From the NCBI GenBank assembly GCA_002788755.1, contig PFRW01000043.1, positions 1 to 24,141 on the forward strand: DNA of 24,141 bases, written 5' to 3'. Below the pieces are notes generated by a model. The model ran no database searches. It worked only from the letters and a program-made list of their open reading frames with translations, and was not told where the DNA came from. Source of the DNA: Candidatus Peregrinibacteria bacterium CG_4_9_14_0_2_um_filter_41_14. Its GTDB lineage: Bacteria; Patescibacteriota; Gracilibacteria; UBA1369; UM-FILTER-41-14. Shown one piece after another: positions 7,679 to 16,045 of this stretch. Within the stretch, counting starts at the first letter, position 1. Each line of letters begins with the position of its first letter. A program made the position numbers and the translations under genes.

Positions 7679-8422
7679 TTAGCAAAGAGTGAGAACGACA
7701 ATTTGTGGTGGTTGTAGAAAGCGCATTGGCAAGGCTGTTTCGCCGAGTCCGGAGGTTATGTATAGTTGGGTGTGTGGTTCTTTGTTGTAGCCCCAATCGT
7801 AGCCAAAATCGCTAGGGATGGCCATTTTGTATAGGAATGGGATGCGAATTTGGCCGCCGTGTGTGTGACCGGAGACTACTAAGTCAATGTTGGCATTGGT
7901 GAGGTCTTTGATGTGGTCGGGATTGTGGACAATGGCAATTGTGTTTTGGTTGGGAGGTGCTTGGTGTAGTAGGTCATTATTGGGATTGCCGTCCCACAAG
8001 TCATTGAGGCCAATAATTGTTAGTTCTTTATTTTTAATTGTGACTTTGATGATTTTGTCACTGAGTAGTTTAATCGATTTAGGTAAATGGGTTTTAAGTT
8101 GTTGGATGTATTCGGCATTATCGTAATCGTGATTGCCGGAGACGGCGTAGATGGGAGCGTTGATGTTGGCAAGGGGAGCTAGGAGTTGGGGGATTTGTTT
8201 TAGTTTTGGTGCGTAGAGAAAATCGCCGGCAATTATAACGAGATCCGGTTTAAGGGCGTTTATTTTTTTGATAGCGCGATTAAGGAAATTGATGCTTTTG
8301 TAGGGGCCGAGGTGGATGTCGGCAATTAGGACCATGGTGATTGGGGCGTCATTTTCAGTAATAAAATCGACATCGATGTTTTGGTGATGGGTGACGATAA
8401 TTTGTGGTTCGATAAAGCGCAT
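7679..8422 (-). CDS. Metallophosphoesterase, YkuE/YaeI-like, probably membrane-anchored
   Basis: A calcineurin-like metallophosphoesterase of 247 residues from the first ATG (8422). All metal-ligand blocks are present: ADIHLGP (D-x-H), AGDFLYAP (GD), SGNHDYD (GNH[DE]), a single His in IVHNPDH, and GHTHGGQ. The order and spacing resemble the YkuE/YaeI group, which acts on phospholipid-linked or nucleotide phosphodiesters at the membrane. The substrate here is unknown. The start is doubtful. The reading frame stays open for 48 codons upstream of this ATG (to a TAA at 8569-8567) and encodes two strongly hydrophobic segments, as many family members have, but contains no ATG, GTG or TTG. The true protein therefore probably starts at a non-standard codon upstream. 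It is divergent from the phosphoketolase gene and lies 70 bases before pgk on the same strand. Confidence 0.9.
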   Translation of the reverse strand: MRFIEPQIIVTHHQNIDVDFITENDAPITMVLIADIHLGPYKSINFLNRAIKKINALKPDLVIIAGDFLYAPKLKQIPQLLAPLANINAPIYAVSGNHDYDNAEYIQQLKTHLPKSIKLLSDKIIKVTIKNKELTIIGLNDLWDGNPNNDLLHQAPPNQNTIAIVHNPDHIKDLTNANIDLVVSGHTHGGQIRIPFLYKMAIPSDFGYDWGYNKEPHTQLYITSGLGETALPMRFLQPPQIVVLTLC

Positions 8423-8566
8423 GTAGCTGGCAAGGAGAATTGTGATTAGTAATACAAGGGCGATGAGGTTGTGACTGTTCCAAAGGAAAACGCAGAAAAT
8501 GAGGCCGACGAATGTGGCAATGATGGTTCCGTATTTAATTAGATTTGTGTGCAGTTTTGATTTTTG
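8423..8566 (-). other. In-frame two-helix N-terminal extension of the metallophosphoesterase without a standard start codon
   Basis: The minus-strand frame continues upstream of the ATG at 8422 for 48 codons. It reads through KYGTIIATFVGLIFCVFLW, a short polar turn (NSHN), and LIALVLLITILLASY, which would make a membrane hairpin. No ATG, GTG or TTG is present. Possible starts are CTG at 8554-8552 or ATT at 8539-8537. A promoter-like element lies just upstream (8580-8607), so transcription should begin near 8573. A sequencing error near the 5' end is the alternative. Confidence 0.6.
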
Positions 8567-8579
8567 TTAATCGGTTTCT

Positions 8580-8607
8580 ATTCTAAAAGATTTTTTTAAA
8601 GTGGCAA
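8580..8607 (-). promoter_or_regulatory. Candidate promoter for the metallophosphoesterase gene
   Basis: Minus strand: TTGCCA (8607-8602), 16-base spacer, TAGAAT (8585-8580). The expected start near 8573 is just upstream of the open hydrophobic extension rather than of the first ATG, about 150 bases further on. This supports translation of the extension. Confidence 0.5.
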
Positions 8608-8642
8608 TGGCTGGTTTGTAAACAAGAATTGGGGAGTCGATA

Positions 8643-8670
8643 TTGCATCGATGGGGAACTGTCTTATGAT
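8643..8670 (+). promoter_or_regulatory. Candidate phosphoketolase promoter
   Basis: TTGCAT (8643-8648), 16-base spacer, TATGAT (8665-8670). It would start transcription near 8677 and give a leader of about 19 bases to the ATG at 8696. It is back to back with the metallophosphoesterase promoter in the same intergenic region. AAGG at 8677-8680 is too far from the ATG to be a normal ribosome site. Confidence 0.42.
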
Positions 8671-8695
8671 GTTTGTAAGGATGTAATTTACTATT

Positions 8696-11068
8696 ATGGG
8701 AAAAATTGAGTCAGGTGTGTTGGATGCATTGGTTAAGCAGTTTATGTGTTCTAATTATTTATCGGCTGCGCAACTTTATTTGCGTGATAATTTTTTGCTG
8801 AAGGAAGAGTTAAAAATGGATCATATTAAAAGGAGGCAGTTGGGGCATTGGGGGAGTATTCCGGGAACAGCTTTTATATATGTTGCACTTAATTATTTGA
8901 TTTGGAAGTACGAACAATCGATTTTGTTTATGTTGGGCCCCGGGCATGCGGCGCCGGCGGTTTTATCACAATTATTTTTAGAGGGTACTTTGGGAGATTT
9001 TTATCCTGATTATAAAATTAATGCGGAAGGGCTTGGTCGTTTAATTAAAAATTTTAGTTGGCCGGGAGGGTTTCCTTCGCATGTTACTCCGGGCACACCA
9101 GGGAGTATTTTGGAAGGTGGCGAGTTAGGATATAGTTTAGCAACGGCTTACGGTTCTGTTTTAGATCATCCGGATTTGATTACGGCTTGTGTAATTGGTG
9201 ATGGAGAGGCTGAGACCGGCCCATTAGCAGCGGCTTGGCATAGTAATAAATTTTTGAATCCGGCGGAGTCTGGTGCAGTTTTGCCAATTATCAATTTAAA
9301 TGGTTATAAGATTTCACAACCAACCGTTTATGGAGCGATGGATGATGAAGAGTTAACGCAGTTGTTTACCGGGTTTGGTTATAATGTGAAAATTGTGGAT
9401 GCCATTAAGGAGCCTAAGGATGCGTTTGAGGGTATGTTAATTGCTTTGGAAGAGTCGTATGCGGAAATTAGGGCAATTCAAAATAAAGCTAGGTCGGGTG
9501 AGGTTGTATTAAAACCAAAATGGCCGATGTTGATTGTGCGCAATCTTAAAGGGTGGACAGGGATTGAAACTTTCCATGGAGAGAAGATTGAAGGGAATTA
9601 TTTGTCACATGGTGTGCCAATTGTTGATCCGCAAAAGGATGAAGATAAATTTCAGGCAGTTAAAGGTTGGCTAGAAAGTTATGATATTGGTTCTTTGTTT
9701 GATGAAGTAGGAAGGCCGATTCCGGAGGTCACTAAGTATATCCCTACAGGTGATTTACGTATGGGGTCTAATCCGTATGTAAATAATAAGAATATTACAA
9801 AGGAGTTAGTGATTCCCGATTTAAAAAAATTCGAAGTTCCGTTAGGTGAAAAACGAGGACAGAAAGGTGAGAGTACCTACCAAATCGGTATGTTGTTAAG
9901 AGATATTTTTAAGGAAAATAAGGAAGCGCAAAATTTCCGCTTTTTTTGTCCGGATGAAACTACGTCTAATAATTTGGGAGCGATGTTTGAGGCGACCGGT
10001 CGTGCTTTTATGTGGCCGCTTAAAGATTATGACGATAAAATGTTGCCTACGGGACGAGTTATGGAAATTTTGAGCGAGCATACTTTGCAAGGATGGATGC
10101 AGGGCTATATTTTGACAGGACGTTATGGCTTTTTGTCTTCGTACGAAGCATTTATTCAGATTATTTCCAGTATGGTTGATCAACATGCTAAATTTATTAA
10201 ACAGGCTAGTAAAATTGAGTGGCGTCCCGATGTACCGTCGGCTAATTATTTGTTGTCCAGTTTGGGCTGGAGGCAGGAACATAATGGGTTTTCACATCAA
10301 AATCCGGGTTTTATTAGTAATATGTTGGATAAGTATGGTGAGTTTATTAGCGTGTATTTCCCACCGGATGCGAACAGTGCATTGGTAATTACCAAGGATT
10401 GTTTGGATCGTAAAAATAGTATTAATATTGTGGTTGCCGGAAAGCGAAAATTGCCACAATGGTTAACGATAGAGGAAGCACAAAAACAATTACAGATGGG
10501 TATTATGGTTTGGGATTGGGCCGGCAATCAGAGTGAAAATCCTGATGTTGTTTTGTCCGGTTGTGGTGATTATATGACATTGGAGGTAATGGCAGCGATT
10601 CAGTTATTGAAAAATTTGGCACCGCAGCTTAAAACACGGTTTGTAAGTATTTCGGAAATATCTTGTTTAGGAGTAGGGGATGAGCATAATCCGTGTTCAA
10701 TTGGTACATCGATGTTTAATGAGCATTTTACAGATGATAAGCCGATTATTGTTAATTTCCATGGTTATCCGATTGCGATTGAAAAGTTGTTGATTAAACA
10801 TCCGGCATTTCCACGTTTATCGGTGCATGGTTATATTGATGAAGGTTCGACAACAACGCCGTTTGATATGCAATTGGTTAATAAGACGAGTCGTTATCAT
10901 ATTGCAATGGATGCGATTTGTGAGGCGAAAAAATATAATCCAACTTTGGATATTAATGTGGATGAATTGGTTGGGTATATTAAAGAAACGATTAAGTTGC
11001 ATCGCGAGTGTATTTTGGCAACCGGTGAAGATCCGGAAGAGATTGTGAATTGGAAGTGGGAAGGGTAG
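8696..11068 (+). CDS. xfp: Xylulose-5-phosphate/fructose-6-phosphate phosphoketolase
   Basis: A 790-residue thiamine-diphosphate enzyme of normal family length. It splits xylulose-5-P or fructose-6-P with phosphate into acetyl-phosphate plus glyceraldehyde-3-P or erythrose-4-P. Visible blocks: HWGSIPG (51-57), GPGHAAP (81-87; usually GPGHGGP), SWPGGFPSHVTPGTPGSI (121-138), the ThDP/Mg site GDGEAETGPLAAAWHSNKF (168-186), NLNGYKISQPT, LKGWTG, PDETTSNNLGAMFEATGR, SEHTLQGWMQGYILTGRYGF and the GWRQEHNGFSHQNPG block. The C-terminal domain contains HGYIDEGSTTTPFDM. The enzyme lets fermenters lacking phosphofructokinase bypass upper glycolysis and make ATP from acetyl-phosphate through acetate kinase, which is not in this window. 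The gene has its own promoter region, divergent from the metallophosphoesterase. Its TAG stop directly abuts the stop codon of the convergent nrnA-like gene, with no bases between. Confidence 0.96.
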   Translation: MGKIESGVLDALVKQFMCSNYLSAAQLYLRDNFLLKEELKMDHIKRRQLGHWGSIPGTAFIYVALNYLIWKYEQSILFMLGPGHAAPAVLSQLFLEGTLGDFYPDYKINAEGLGRLIKNFSWPGGFPSHVTPGTPGSILEGGELGYSLATAYGSVLDHPDLITACVIGDGEAETGPLAAAWHSNKFLNPAESGAVLPIINLNGYKISQPTVYGAMDDEELTQLFTGFGYNVKIVDAIKEPKDAFEGMLIALEESYAEIRAIQNKARSGEVVLKPKWPMLIVRNLKGWTGIETFHGEKIEGNYLSHGVPIVDPQKDEDKFQAVKGWLESYDIGSLFDEVGRPIPEVTKYIPTGDLRMGSNPYVNNKNITKELVIPDLKKFEVPLGEKRGQKGESTYQIGMLLRDIFKENKEAQNFRFFCPDETTSNNLGAMFEATGRAFMWPLKDYDDKMLPTGRVMEILSEHTLQGWMQGYILTGRYGFLSSYEAFIQIISSMVDQHAKFIKQASKIEWRPDVPSANYLLSSLGWRQEHNGFSHQNPGFISNMLDKYGEFISVYFPPDANSALVITKDCLDRKNSINIVVAGKRKLPQWLTIEEAQKQLQMGIMVWDWAGNQSENPDVVLSGCGDYMTLEVMAAIQLLKNLAPQLKTRFVSISEISCLGVGDEHNPCSIGTSMFNEHFTDDKPIIVNFHGYPIAIEKLLIKHPAFPRLSVHGYIDEGSTTTPFDMQLVNKTSRYHIAMDAICEAKKYNPTLDINVDELVGYIKETIKLHRECILATGEDPEEIVNWKWEG

Positions 11069-12031
11069 TTAGTTTACCATCCAGTTTATGTCTTCTTTGA
11101 GTTTGCCGGTGACTCTAAATCCTGAGGCTTTTTTGTGTCCGCCGCCACCAAATAGGGAGGCGATTTGGGAAACATCGGTGTCGCCTTGGGTGCGGAGAGA
11201 TCCTTTGATGCCACCTCTAAAATCTTCGGTGAGGAGGATGGCAAATTTGTTGTTTTTAACGGCAGTCAGATAATCGATGAGACCTTCGGTGTCTTTGCTT
11301 TTGGCGCCGGTGATTGTGAAATCTTCTTCGGTAATTACTGAGGAGACAATGTTTTTGCTATTAACGTGGGTGCGATTTAAAATTCGTCCCCATAATTTGA
11401 GTTTGTTGACGCTGGTTTGTTGGAAAAGGTTGTAAGAAATTAGGGGGATATTTGCGTGATAGCGAGTAAGGTCGGCGGCGCAACGCAATACGTCGGCATT
11501 GGTATTGTCGTGTTGAAAGCTGCCGGTATCAAAGAAAAGGCCGGCAAGTAAGCAGGTAGCAATGTAGGATGTGAGTGTTAGATTCCAACTTTTAAAGAGG
11601 TGCCATAAAATGAGGGTTGTGGAAGCGGCATCATCTTGCACTAAATTGACTGTACCAAAATTGTCATTGGAAGAATGATGATCGATGTTGAGAATTGGGA
11701 TTTTTTTGCTGAGTAGTTCCGGTTTGTCTTCGTGGAAACGGGTCATGTAGTGAGCGCCGCAATCGACAATGATGTATAAGTCAAAATCTTCGTAATTGAA
11801 GGTTTGTTTAAACTGCGTGCTTTGTGGCATGAATTGGCAGTTTTCGGGGACAGGGTCGATGCAAAGGCTGGTGACTTTTTTGCCCAAAGGTTCTAGGGCG
11901 AGGCGTAAGGCTAGATTGGCACCAATGGTGTCGGCATCGGGTCCACGATGGGAGATGATGGCGATTGTTTGGGCTTGTTCAATTAACTTGAGCCCTTTTT
12001 CGATTTCGCTTTTTGAAATTTGAGTTAGCAT
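11069..12031 (-). CDS. nrnA: DHH-family phosphoesterase, NrnA-like (nanoRNase / pAp phosphatase)
   Basis: A 320-residue DHH/DHHA1 protein. N-terminal motif I is SHRGPDADTIG (27-37; ligands His28, Asp32, Asp34), motif II VDCG (89-92, Asp90), motif III NIDHHSSN (115-122, the DHH triad) and a later Asp in FFDTGSF. The C-terminal DHHA1 domain ends in GGGGHKKASGF (295-305), which binds the nucleotide. This arrangement fits NrnA-type enzymes that degrade 2-5-nucleotide RNA fragments and/or remove the 3' phosphate of pAp. Related c-di-AMP/pApA phosphodiesterases share the fold and cannot be fully excluded. There is no transmembrane or GGDEF region, so it is not GdpP. It follows polX by 8 bases on the same strand but also has a good promoter of its own inside the 3' end of polX. 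With RNase Y in the same window it completes a route for clearing short RNA. Confidence 0.9.
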   Translation of the reverse strand: MLTQISKSEIEKGLKLIEQAQTIAIISHRGPDADTIGANLALRLALEPLGKKVTSLCIDPVPENCQFMPQSTQFKQTFNYEDFDLYIIVDCGAHYMTRFHEDKPELLSKKIPILNIDHHSSNDNFGTVNLVQDDAASTTLILWHLFKSWNLTLTSYIATCLLAGLFFDTGSFQHDNTNADVLRCAADLTRYHANIPLISYNLFQQTSVNKLKLWGRILNRTHVNSKNIVSSVITEEDFTITGAKSKDTEGLIDYLTAVKNNKFAILLTEDFRGGIKGSLRTQGDTDVSQIASLFGGGGHKKASGFRVTGKLKEDINWMVN

Positions 12032-12039
12032 GCTGTGAA

Positions 12040-13785
12040 TTAAGCCTTACAGTTTATAGATTGTTTGAGTTTTGTCAATAGCTGTTTGAGTGAGTATGTG
12101 TTGATTACATCCGCTTTTGTGAGATAGCCGCGGCGAGCTTGTCCGACTCCGTAACACATAAAATCCAGTTGGTCTATGTTGTGGGCATCGGTGTTGATGG
12201 TGAAGGTGCAACCATATTTTTGGGCTTCTTTAACTAAATTGCCGTCTAAATCGAGGCGTTTGGGGCTGGCATTGATTTCTAGGATTGTATTGGTTTGAGC
12301 GGCGACAGTAAAGATTTTGGACCAATCGTTTGGGCTTTGGTCGCGTTTATTCAGCATGCGAGTGCCGGGATGGCCAATGATATGGACAAAGGGGTTTTGC
12401 ATCGCGCTAATGATGCGTTGAGTGTTGTCTTGGCTAAGGCGGGAGTGAATGGAAGCAATGACGATGTCGAATGTTTTGAGGATTTTGTTTGGGTAATCGA
12501 GGGTGCCGTCAGCGAGGATGTCGACTTCGGTGCCAAAGAGAATTTTGATTTTGATGTCAGGATCGTTATTTAGTTTATCGATTTCAGCTTTTTTCTCAAC
12601 TAAAGCGGATTCGCTTACGCCTTTGGCAATGTGGAGACTTGGGGAATGGTCGGTAATGGCAATGTATTCGTAGCCGCGGGCTTGTGCTGCTTCGGTCATT
12701 TCGCGGATGCTTTGTTTGCCATCGGAGTATGTGGAGTGCATGTGGAGGTCACCTCTAATGTTTTTGAGATTGATGAGGTGGGGGAGATTTTGTGTTTGAG
12801 CGAGTTCGATTTCGCCGGTGTTTTCGCGGATTTCGGGTGGGGGAGTTCTCATTTTGAGGGTTTTGTAGATGTCTTCCTCGTTTTCGCCACCGACGCACTG
12901 GTTCTCTTTAAAAATGCCGTATTCGTTGATTTTGTAGCCAAGGGTTTTGGCGATGGTGCGTAATTTTACGTTGTGCGCTTTAGAGCCGGTAAAATATTGG
13001 AGGGCAGCCCCAAATTGGTGTGGGGCGACAACACGCAAATCCATTTGGAGTTTTGATTGTAGGTAGACTGAGATTTTGGTGTTACCTTCGGCAATGATTT
13101 CGTTGATGTAAGGTTGTTTTTTGAAGTAGGCGATAACTTGTGCCGGATTATTGGTGCTACAAATAATATCGATATCACCGACGGTGACATTTTGGCGTCT
13201 GGCTGATCCGGCGTAACTAATGCGGTCAATTAATTTGGAACTTTTGAGATCTTCAATGATTGATTCAATTTGAGGGATGGCGTCGCCAAGGAGGAAACGT
13301 TTTGGTTGAAGATGGAATCTATTGATTGCTTCTAAAATTTTGTCGGCACTTTTTTTGCCCATGCGTGGGAGTTGTTCAATTTGGCCTTCTTTGACTGCTT
13401 TGGCGAGTTGCTCTAAATTTGTGATACCAAGTTGTGTGTAAAATAATTTTACTTTTTTGGGTCCAAGGCCGGGAATATTGAGGATGTCGAGTAGCCCGGG
13501 TGGAACTAGTGTTTTGAGTTGTTCAAATTCGGCAATTTTACCGGTATTAATGTACTCTTGGATCTTACTTGCAAAAGCAGCCCCAATGCCTGGGAGGGCA
13601 TCGAGGTGCTTTTTTGTGTTGAGAACTTTTAGGTCTTGGCTAAGATTTTGAAGTGTTAACGCTGCTTGGCGGTATGCTCTGATTTTGAAAGAAATTTGTT
13701 TGTCATTTTCTTGTAGTTCGTCGATCAGAATTTCATAGACATCGGCGAAAGTGTTAAAGATTTCGGCAATTTCTTTGTTGAGCAT
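12040..13785 (-). CDS. polX: DNA polymerase/3'-5' exonuclease PolX
   Basis: A 581-residue family X polymerase with a PHP exonuclease domain, the usual bacterial PolX layout for gap filling in base-excision repair. Seen in order: the 8-kDa-like domain with IRAYRQAA (35-42), helix-hairpin-helix motifs LPGIGAAFASKI (64-75) and IPGLGPKKV (104-112), and the nucleotidyltransferase signature GSARR (193-197) with catalytic Asp204 and Asp206 in GDIDI and Asp249 in QMDLRV. The PHP domain begins GDLHMHSTYSDG (345-356; His348, His350, Asp355) and continues with TDHS, GTEVDIL, ASIHSR, GHPGTR and NTDAHN. All catalytic residues expected for both activities are present. The start is an ATG 8 bases after the end of the SLH protein gene. 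A TATAAA at 13798-13793 could give a near-leaderless transcript, but its -35 is poor. Cytoplasmic. Confidence 0.95.
   Translation of the reverse strand: MLNKEIAEIFNTFADVYEILIDELQENDKQISFKIRAYRQAALTLQNLSQDLKVLNTKKHLDALPGIGAAFASKIQEYINTGKIAEFEQLKTLVPPGLLDILNIPGLGPKKVKLFYTQLGITNLEQLAKAVKEGQIEQLPRMGKKSADKILEAINRFHLQPKRFLLGDAIPQIESIIEDLKSSKLIDRISYAGSARRQNVTVGDIDIICSTNNPAQVIAYFKKQPYINEIIAEGNTKISVYLQSKLQMDLRVVAPHQFGAALQYFTGSKAHNVKLRTIAKTLGYKINEYGIFKENQCVGGENEEDIYKTLKMRTPPPEIRENTGEIELAQTQNLPHLINLKNIRGDLHMHSTYSDGKQSIREMTEAAQARGYEYIAITDHSPSLHIAKGVSESALVEKKAEIDKLNNDPDIKIKILFGTEVDILADGTLDYPNKILKTFDIVIASIHSRLSQDNTQRIISAMQNPFVHIIGHPGTRMLNKRDQSPNDWSKIFTVAAQTNTILEINASPKRLDLDGNLVKEAQKYGCTFTINTDAHNIDQLDFMCYGVGQARRGYLTKADVINTYSLKQLLTKLKQSINCKA
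12051..12078 (-). promoter_or_regulatory. Candidate promoter for the nrnA-like gene
   Basis: Minus strand: a perfect TTGACA (12078-12073), 16-base spacer, TAAACT (12056-12051). It lies inside the end of polX and predicts a leader of roughly 12 bases before the ATG at 12031. The two genes are therefore not necessarily one operon. Confidence 0.5.
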
Positions 13786-13793
13786 GATTTTGT

Positions 13794-15986
13794 TTATAGT
13801 AAACCGTTTAGGCGTCCAAATAGGTGGACTTCTTTGTGTTTAACACGATTTACCAGGGCGGCAGCTTCGGCACGGTTTAGGTTTTCGCTTGGGGCAAAGT
13901 GTTCGTTATCACGACCTTTAACAATTTCTTGGTTGAAGGCTTTACCTACTGCATTGTAATACCAGTCGCTTGATTTAACGTCGGTAAAAGTATTGTTGGT
14001 ATCGGCATTTACGAGTGCGCCACTAAAGTTAGCTAAAATTTGGGTGGCTTCGGCACGATTTATTGGTGCATTAGGACGAACGGTATTGCCGTTGTCATCG
14101 CCTTTAATAAGCCCATGCTCGTAAGCTGTACAAATGTTGGCATCATACCAAGCACCTGCTTCTACATCACTAAATTTAGTTGAACCTAAGCAATCACCTT
14201 TAAGATTATAGTGTCGTACTAACATGGTAATGTATTCCGCTCTTGTAATTGAATTTGCAGGCGAGAATCCGTCTTGTGATCCTTGGATGATGTTGTCGTT
14301 TGCGAGTTCAAGTAGGTCGTTGCTGTACCAAATATTTTCGTAGTTATCTAAGTCTACATCATTAAATTGTAGTTTTTGCTCGTAGGTCGGTTTAATCTCA
14401 GTACTGATTAGTTGGTCACCTGCTGTTGCTAGTAGGGTCGTCAGTAATGAATTTAGAGGGAGTTGTAGTTTGGCGGTGTCGGTTGTTTCGTATTTGCTGT
14501 TTGCTACTGAATATATCACCCATGGTTGTAGGCTTTCGAGGTAGGTGGTGACTTCTGTTATGTCTGCTTGATTTGTGGAGTCGAGATTAGGATCAAAGGA
14601 AGTTACGGCATATGTAATTAAATTACTGAGGGTTGCCGGATTTACATAGCTTAAACCTGTAACGGCTGTGGTAAGACCATTAGGTACGTTAGTTGTAATT
14701 GCATTTGTAAAGGTGGCGTTGTTTGTAAGTGTATTGGCACCATTAAATTCTGTAGCAATATTGGGATTGTTACTAATTAAATAGGCATTGTCTTTAATTC
14801 CGTATGTTAATTTTAGTGGTTTGGCATCGTTAATTGCGCTGGAGATGTCTTTGCCGGTAAGGGTGCCGGTTCGTGTTGTAAGATCGGCAGGGACCAGTTC
14901 GTCAATTTCTAATTGGGTATCAATGTGGGTAGTCAGTAAGTCGGTAAGAAGGTTGGCAGCAGTTGTTTCATTTGCGTTTTGGCTGTCAATTTGGCTGGCA
15001 AGTGTAAGGTACGGAACCGGAGAGTCGGTTGCAAATTGAATTGCAAAAGCGGTATTGCCGTTTAAGAGATCTTTATATGGAGCGATTAATGAGATTAATT
15101 GGTCATAATCTGAGCCTAGTGTTGCGGTTGCCCCTGAAAGCTCTGCGGATTTAGTAAGATTGTCGTAAATGTCATTCATTTCTGCGTAAAAAAGGGTGTT
15201 TTCACCGGGTACGGATTTGTACAAAGTTGGTGTAAATACGTAGTCTTCGTAGCTAAAGTTGTTGCTGTCGAAAGTAGCTGTTTTACCTTTATTATATGAA
15301 GTGATGGTAAAGTGATCTGTTGAGCTTTCGCTAATGCTTAGTACTTGATGTTCGTATGCGTCTGATATTTTGGCAAGTTCGATATTGTCGGCTGCGGAAA
15401 CTTTTGGTGCGAAAATAACTGATACAAAACTGTCGTTTGGGATTTTGCTGTATAAGGTTTTGACATTGGAAGAAGCGGTGATGTTGTCGATCGCTAATTT
15501 CAATCGAGTAACACTATCGCTGACAAGAATGACGCCTTCGGTATAGGTAGCGGCAAAATCAGCGCGTTTGTATGAAGAGTAAATTGTGTAACCTTGGTAT
15601 TCGGTTGTTTCTAGTGCTTCAATTGTTTTTAGAGTTGAAACAGCATCGGTTAGTGAGGTTTCACTTGTGTCGATAATGAAGTAGGCGATTGTGTCTTCAT
15701 ATGTAGCTTGTGGTTGTCCCATGACGGCGGTGACATTGTTTTCTAAGAATAGTTTTTGAAATAGTTCTGCTTGGTCTTTATCTGCACTTTGCATTTTAGC
15801 GATAACACCATTGGAAAATTGATTAATGATGTTGCTGGTTGCGCCTTGGTAATTGACCACTAAAAAGGGATCATTAATAAGATGGTTTTGATTGTTGGCA
15901 AAGGCGGTTGTTTGTGCCGATGCTGTGGTCCCCATCAAACTGATAAACAGTGAGATGATGAGCGTTAAGCTAACATATCTTTTCAT
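13794..15986 (-). CDS. Secreted surface protein with three C-terminal SLH domains (DUF3352-like N-terminal part)
   Basis: A 730-residue exported protein. The N-terminus is a Sec signal peptide, MKRYVSLTLIISLFISLMG, with a cleavage site after ASA near residue 24. The middle part (about 40-530) is a Thr/Ser/Asn-rich alpha/beta region that I match only loosely to DUF3352-type proteins, on FIIDTSETSLTDAV and similar strands. The C-terminus holds three S-layer-homology repeats beginning near 541 (FNDVDLD, SITRAE), 605 (FSDVEAG, PINRAE) and 667 (FTDVKSSDWYYNAV, NLNRAE). SLH repeats anchor proteins non-covalently to pyruvylated cell-wall polymer, so this is probably an S-layer-associated protein with the anchor at the C-terminus. 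It has its own promoter-like element and lies between polX and the lamin-tail protein on the same strand. Architecture is clear; the function of the N-terminal part is unknown. Confidence 0.88.
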   Translation of the reverse strand: MKRYVSLTLIISLFISLMGTTASAQTTAFANNQNHLINDPFLVVNYQGATSNIINQFSNGVIAKMQSADKDQAELFQKLFLENNVTAVMGQPQATYEDTIAYFIIDTSETSLTDAVSTLKTIEALETTEYQGYTIYSSYKRADFAATYTEGVILVSDSVTRLKLAIDNITASSNVKTLYSKIPNDSFVSVIFAPKVSAADNIELAKISDAYEHQVLSISESSTDHFTITSYNKGKTATFDSNNFSYEDYVFTPTLYKSVPGENTLFYAEMNDIYDNLTKSAELSGATATLGSDYDQLISLIAPYKDLLNGNTAFAIQFATDSPVPYLTLASQIDSQNANETTAANLLTDLLTTHIDTQLEIDELVPADLTTRTGTLTGKDISSAINDAKPLKLTYGIKDNAYLISNNPNIATEFNGANTLTNNATFTNAITTNVPNGLTTAVTGLSYVNPATLSNLITYAVTSFDPNLDSTNQADITEVTTYLESLQPWVIYSVANSKYETTDTAKLQLPLNSLLTTLLATAGDQLISTEIKPTYEQKLQFNDVDLDNYENIWYSNDLLELANDNIIQGSQDGFSPANSITRAEYITMLVRHYNLKGDCLGSTKFSDVEAGAWYDANICTAYEHGLIKGDDNGNTVRPNAPINRAEATQILANFSGALVNADTNNTFTDVKSSDWYYNAVGKAFNQEIVKGRDNEHFAPSENLNRAEAAALVNRVKHKEVHLFGRLNGLL

Positions 15987-16016
15987 AGTGTAAATTAAAT
16001 ATTATTACTAGTGTGA

Positions 16017-16045
16017 ATATTAGTTTGATAATTGAGTATTAGCAA
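16017..16045 (-). promoter_or_regulatory. Candidate promoter for the SLH surface protein
   Basis: Minus strand: TTGCTA (16045-16040), 17-base spacer, TAATAT (16022-16017), overlapping the stop codon of the lamin-tail gene. The expected leader is about 24 bases to the ATG at 15986. Confidence 0.48.

Noticed and set aside
11069..12031. GdpP-type c-di-AMP phosphodiesterase
   Set aside because: The protein has only DHH and DHHA1 domains, without the transmembrane, PAS or degenerate GGDEF parts of GdpP.
12631..12963. 110-codon plus-strand open frame inside polX
   Set aside because: Antisense to the PolX PHP domain, with a low-complexity Phe/Val/Gly composition typical of reading C/A-rich codons backward.
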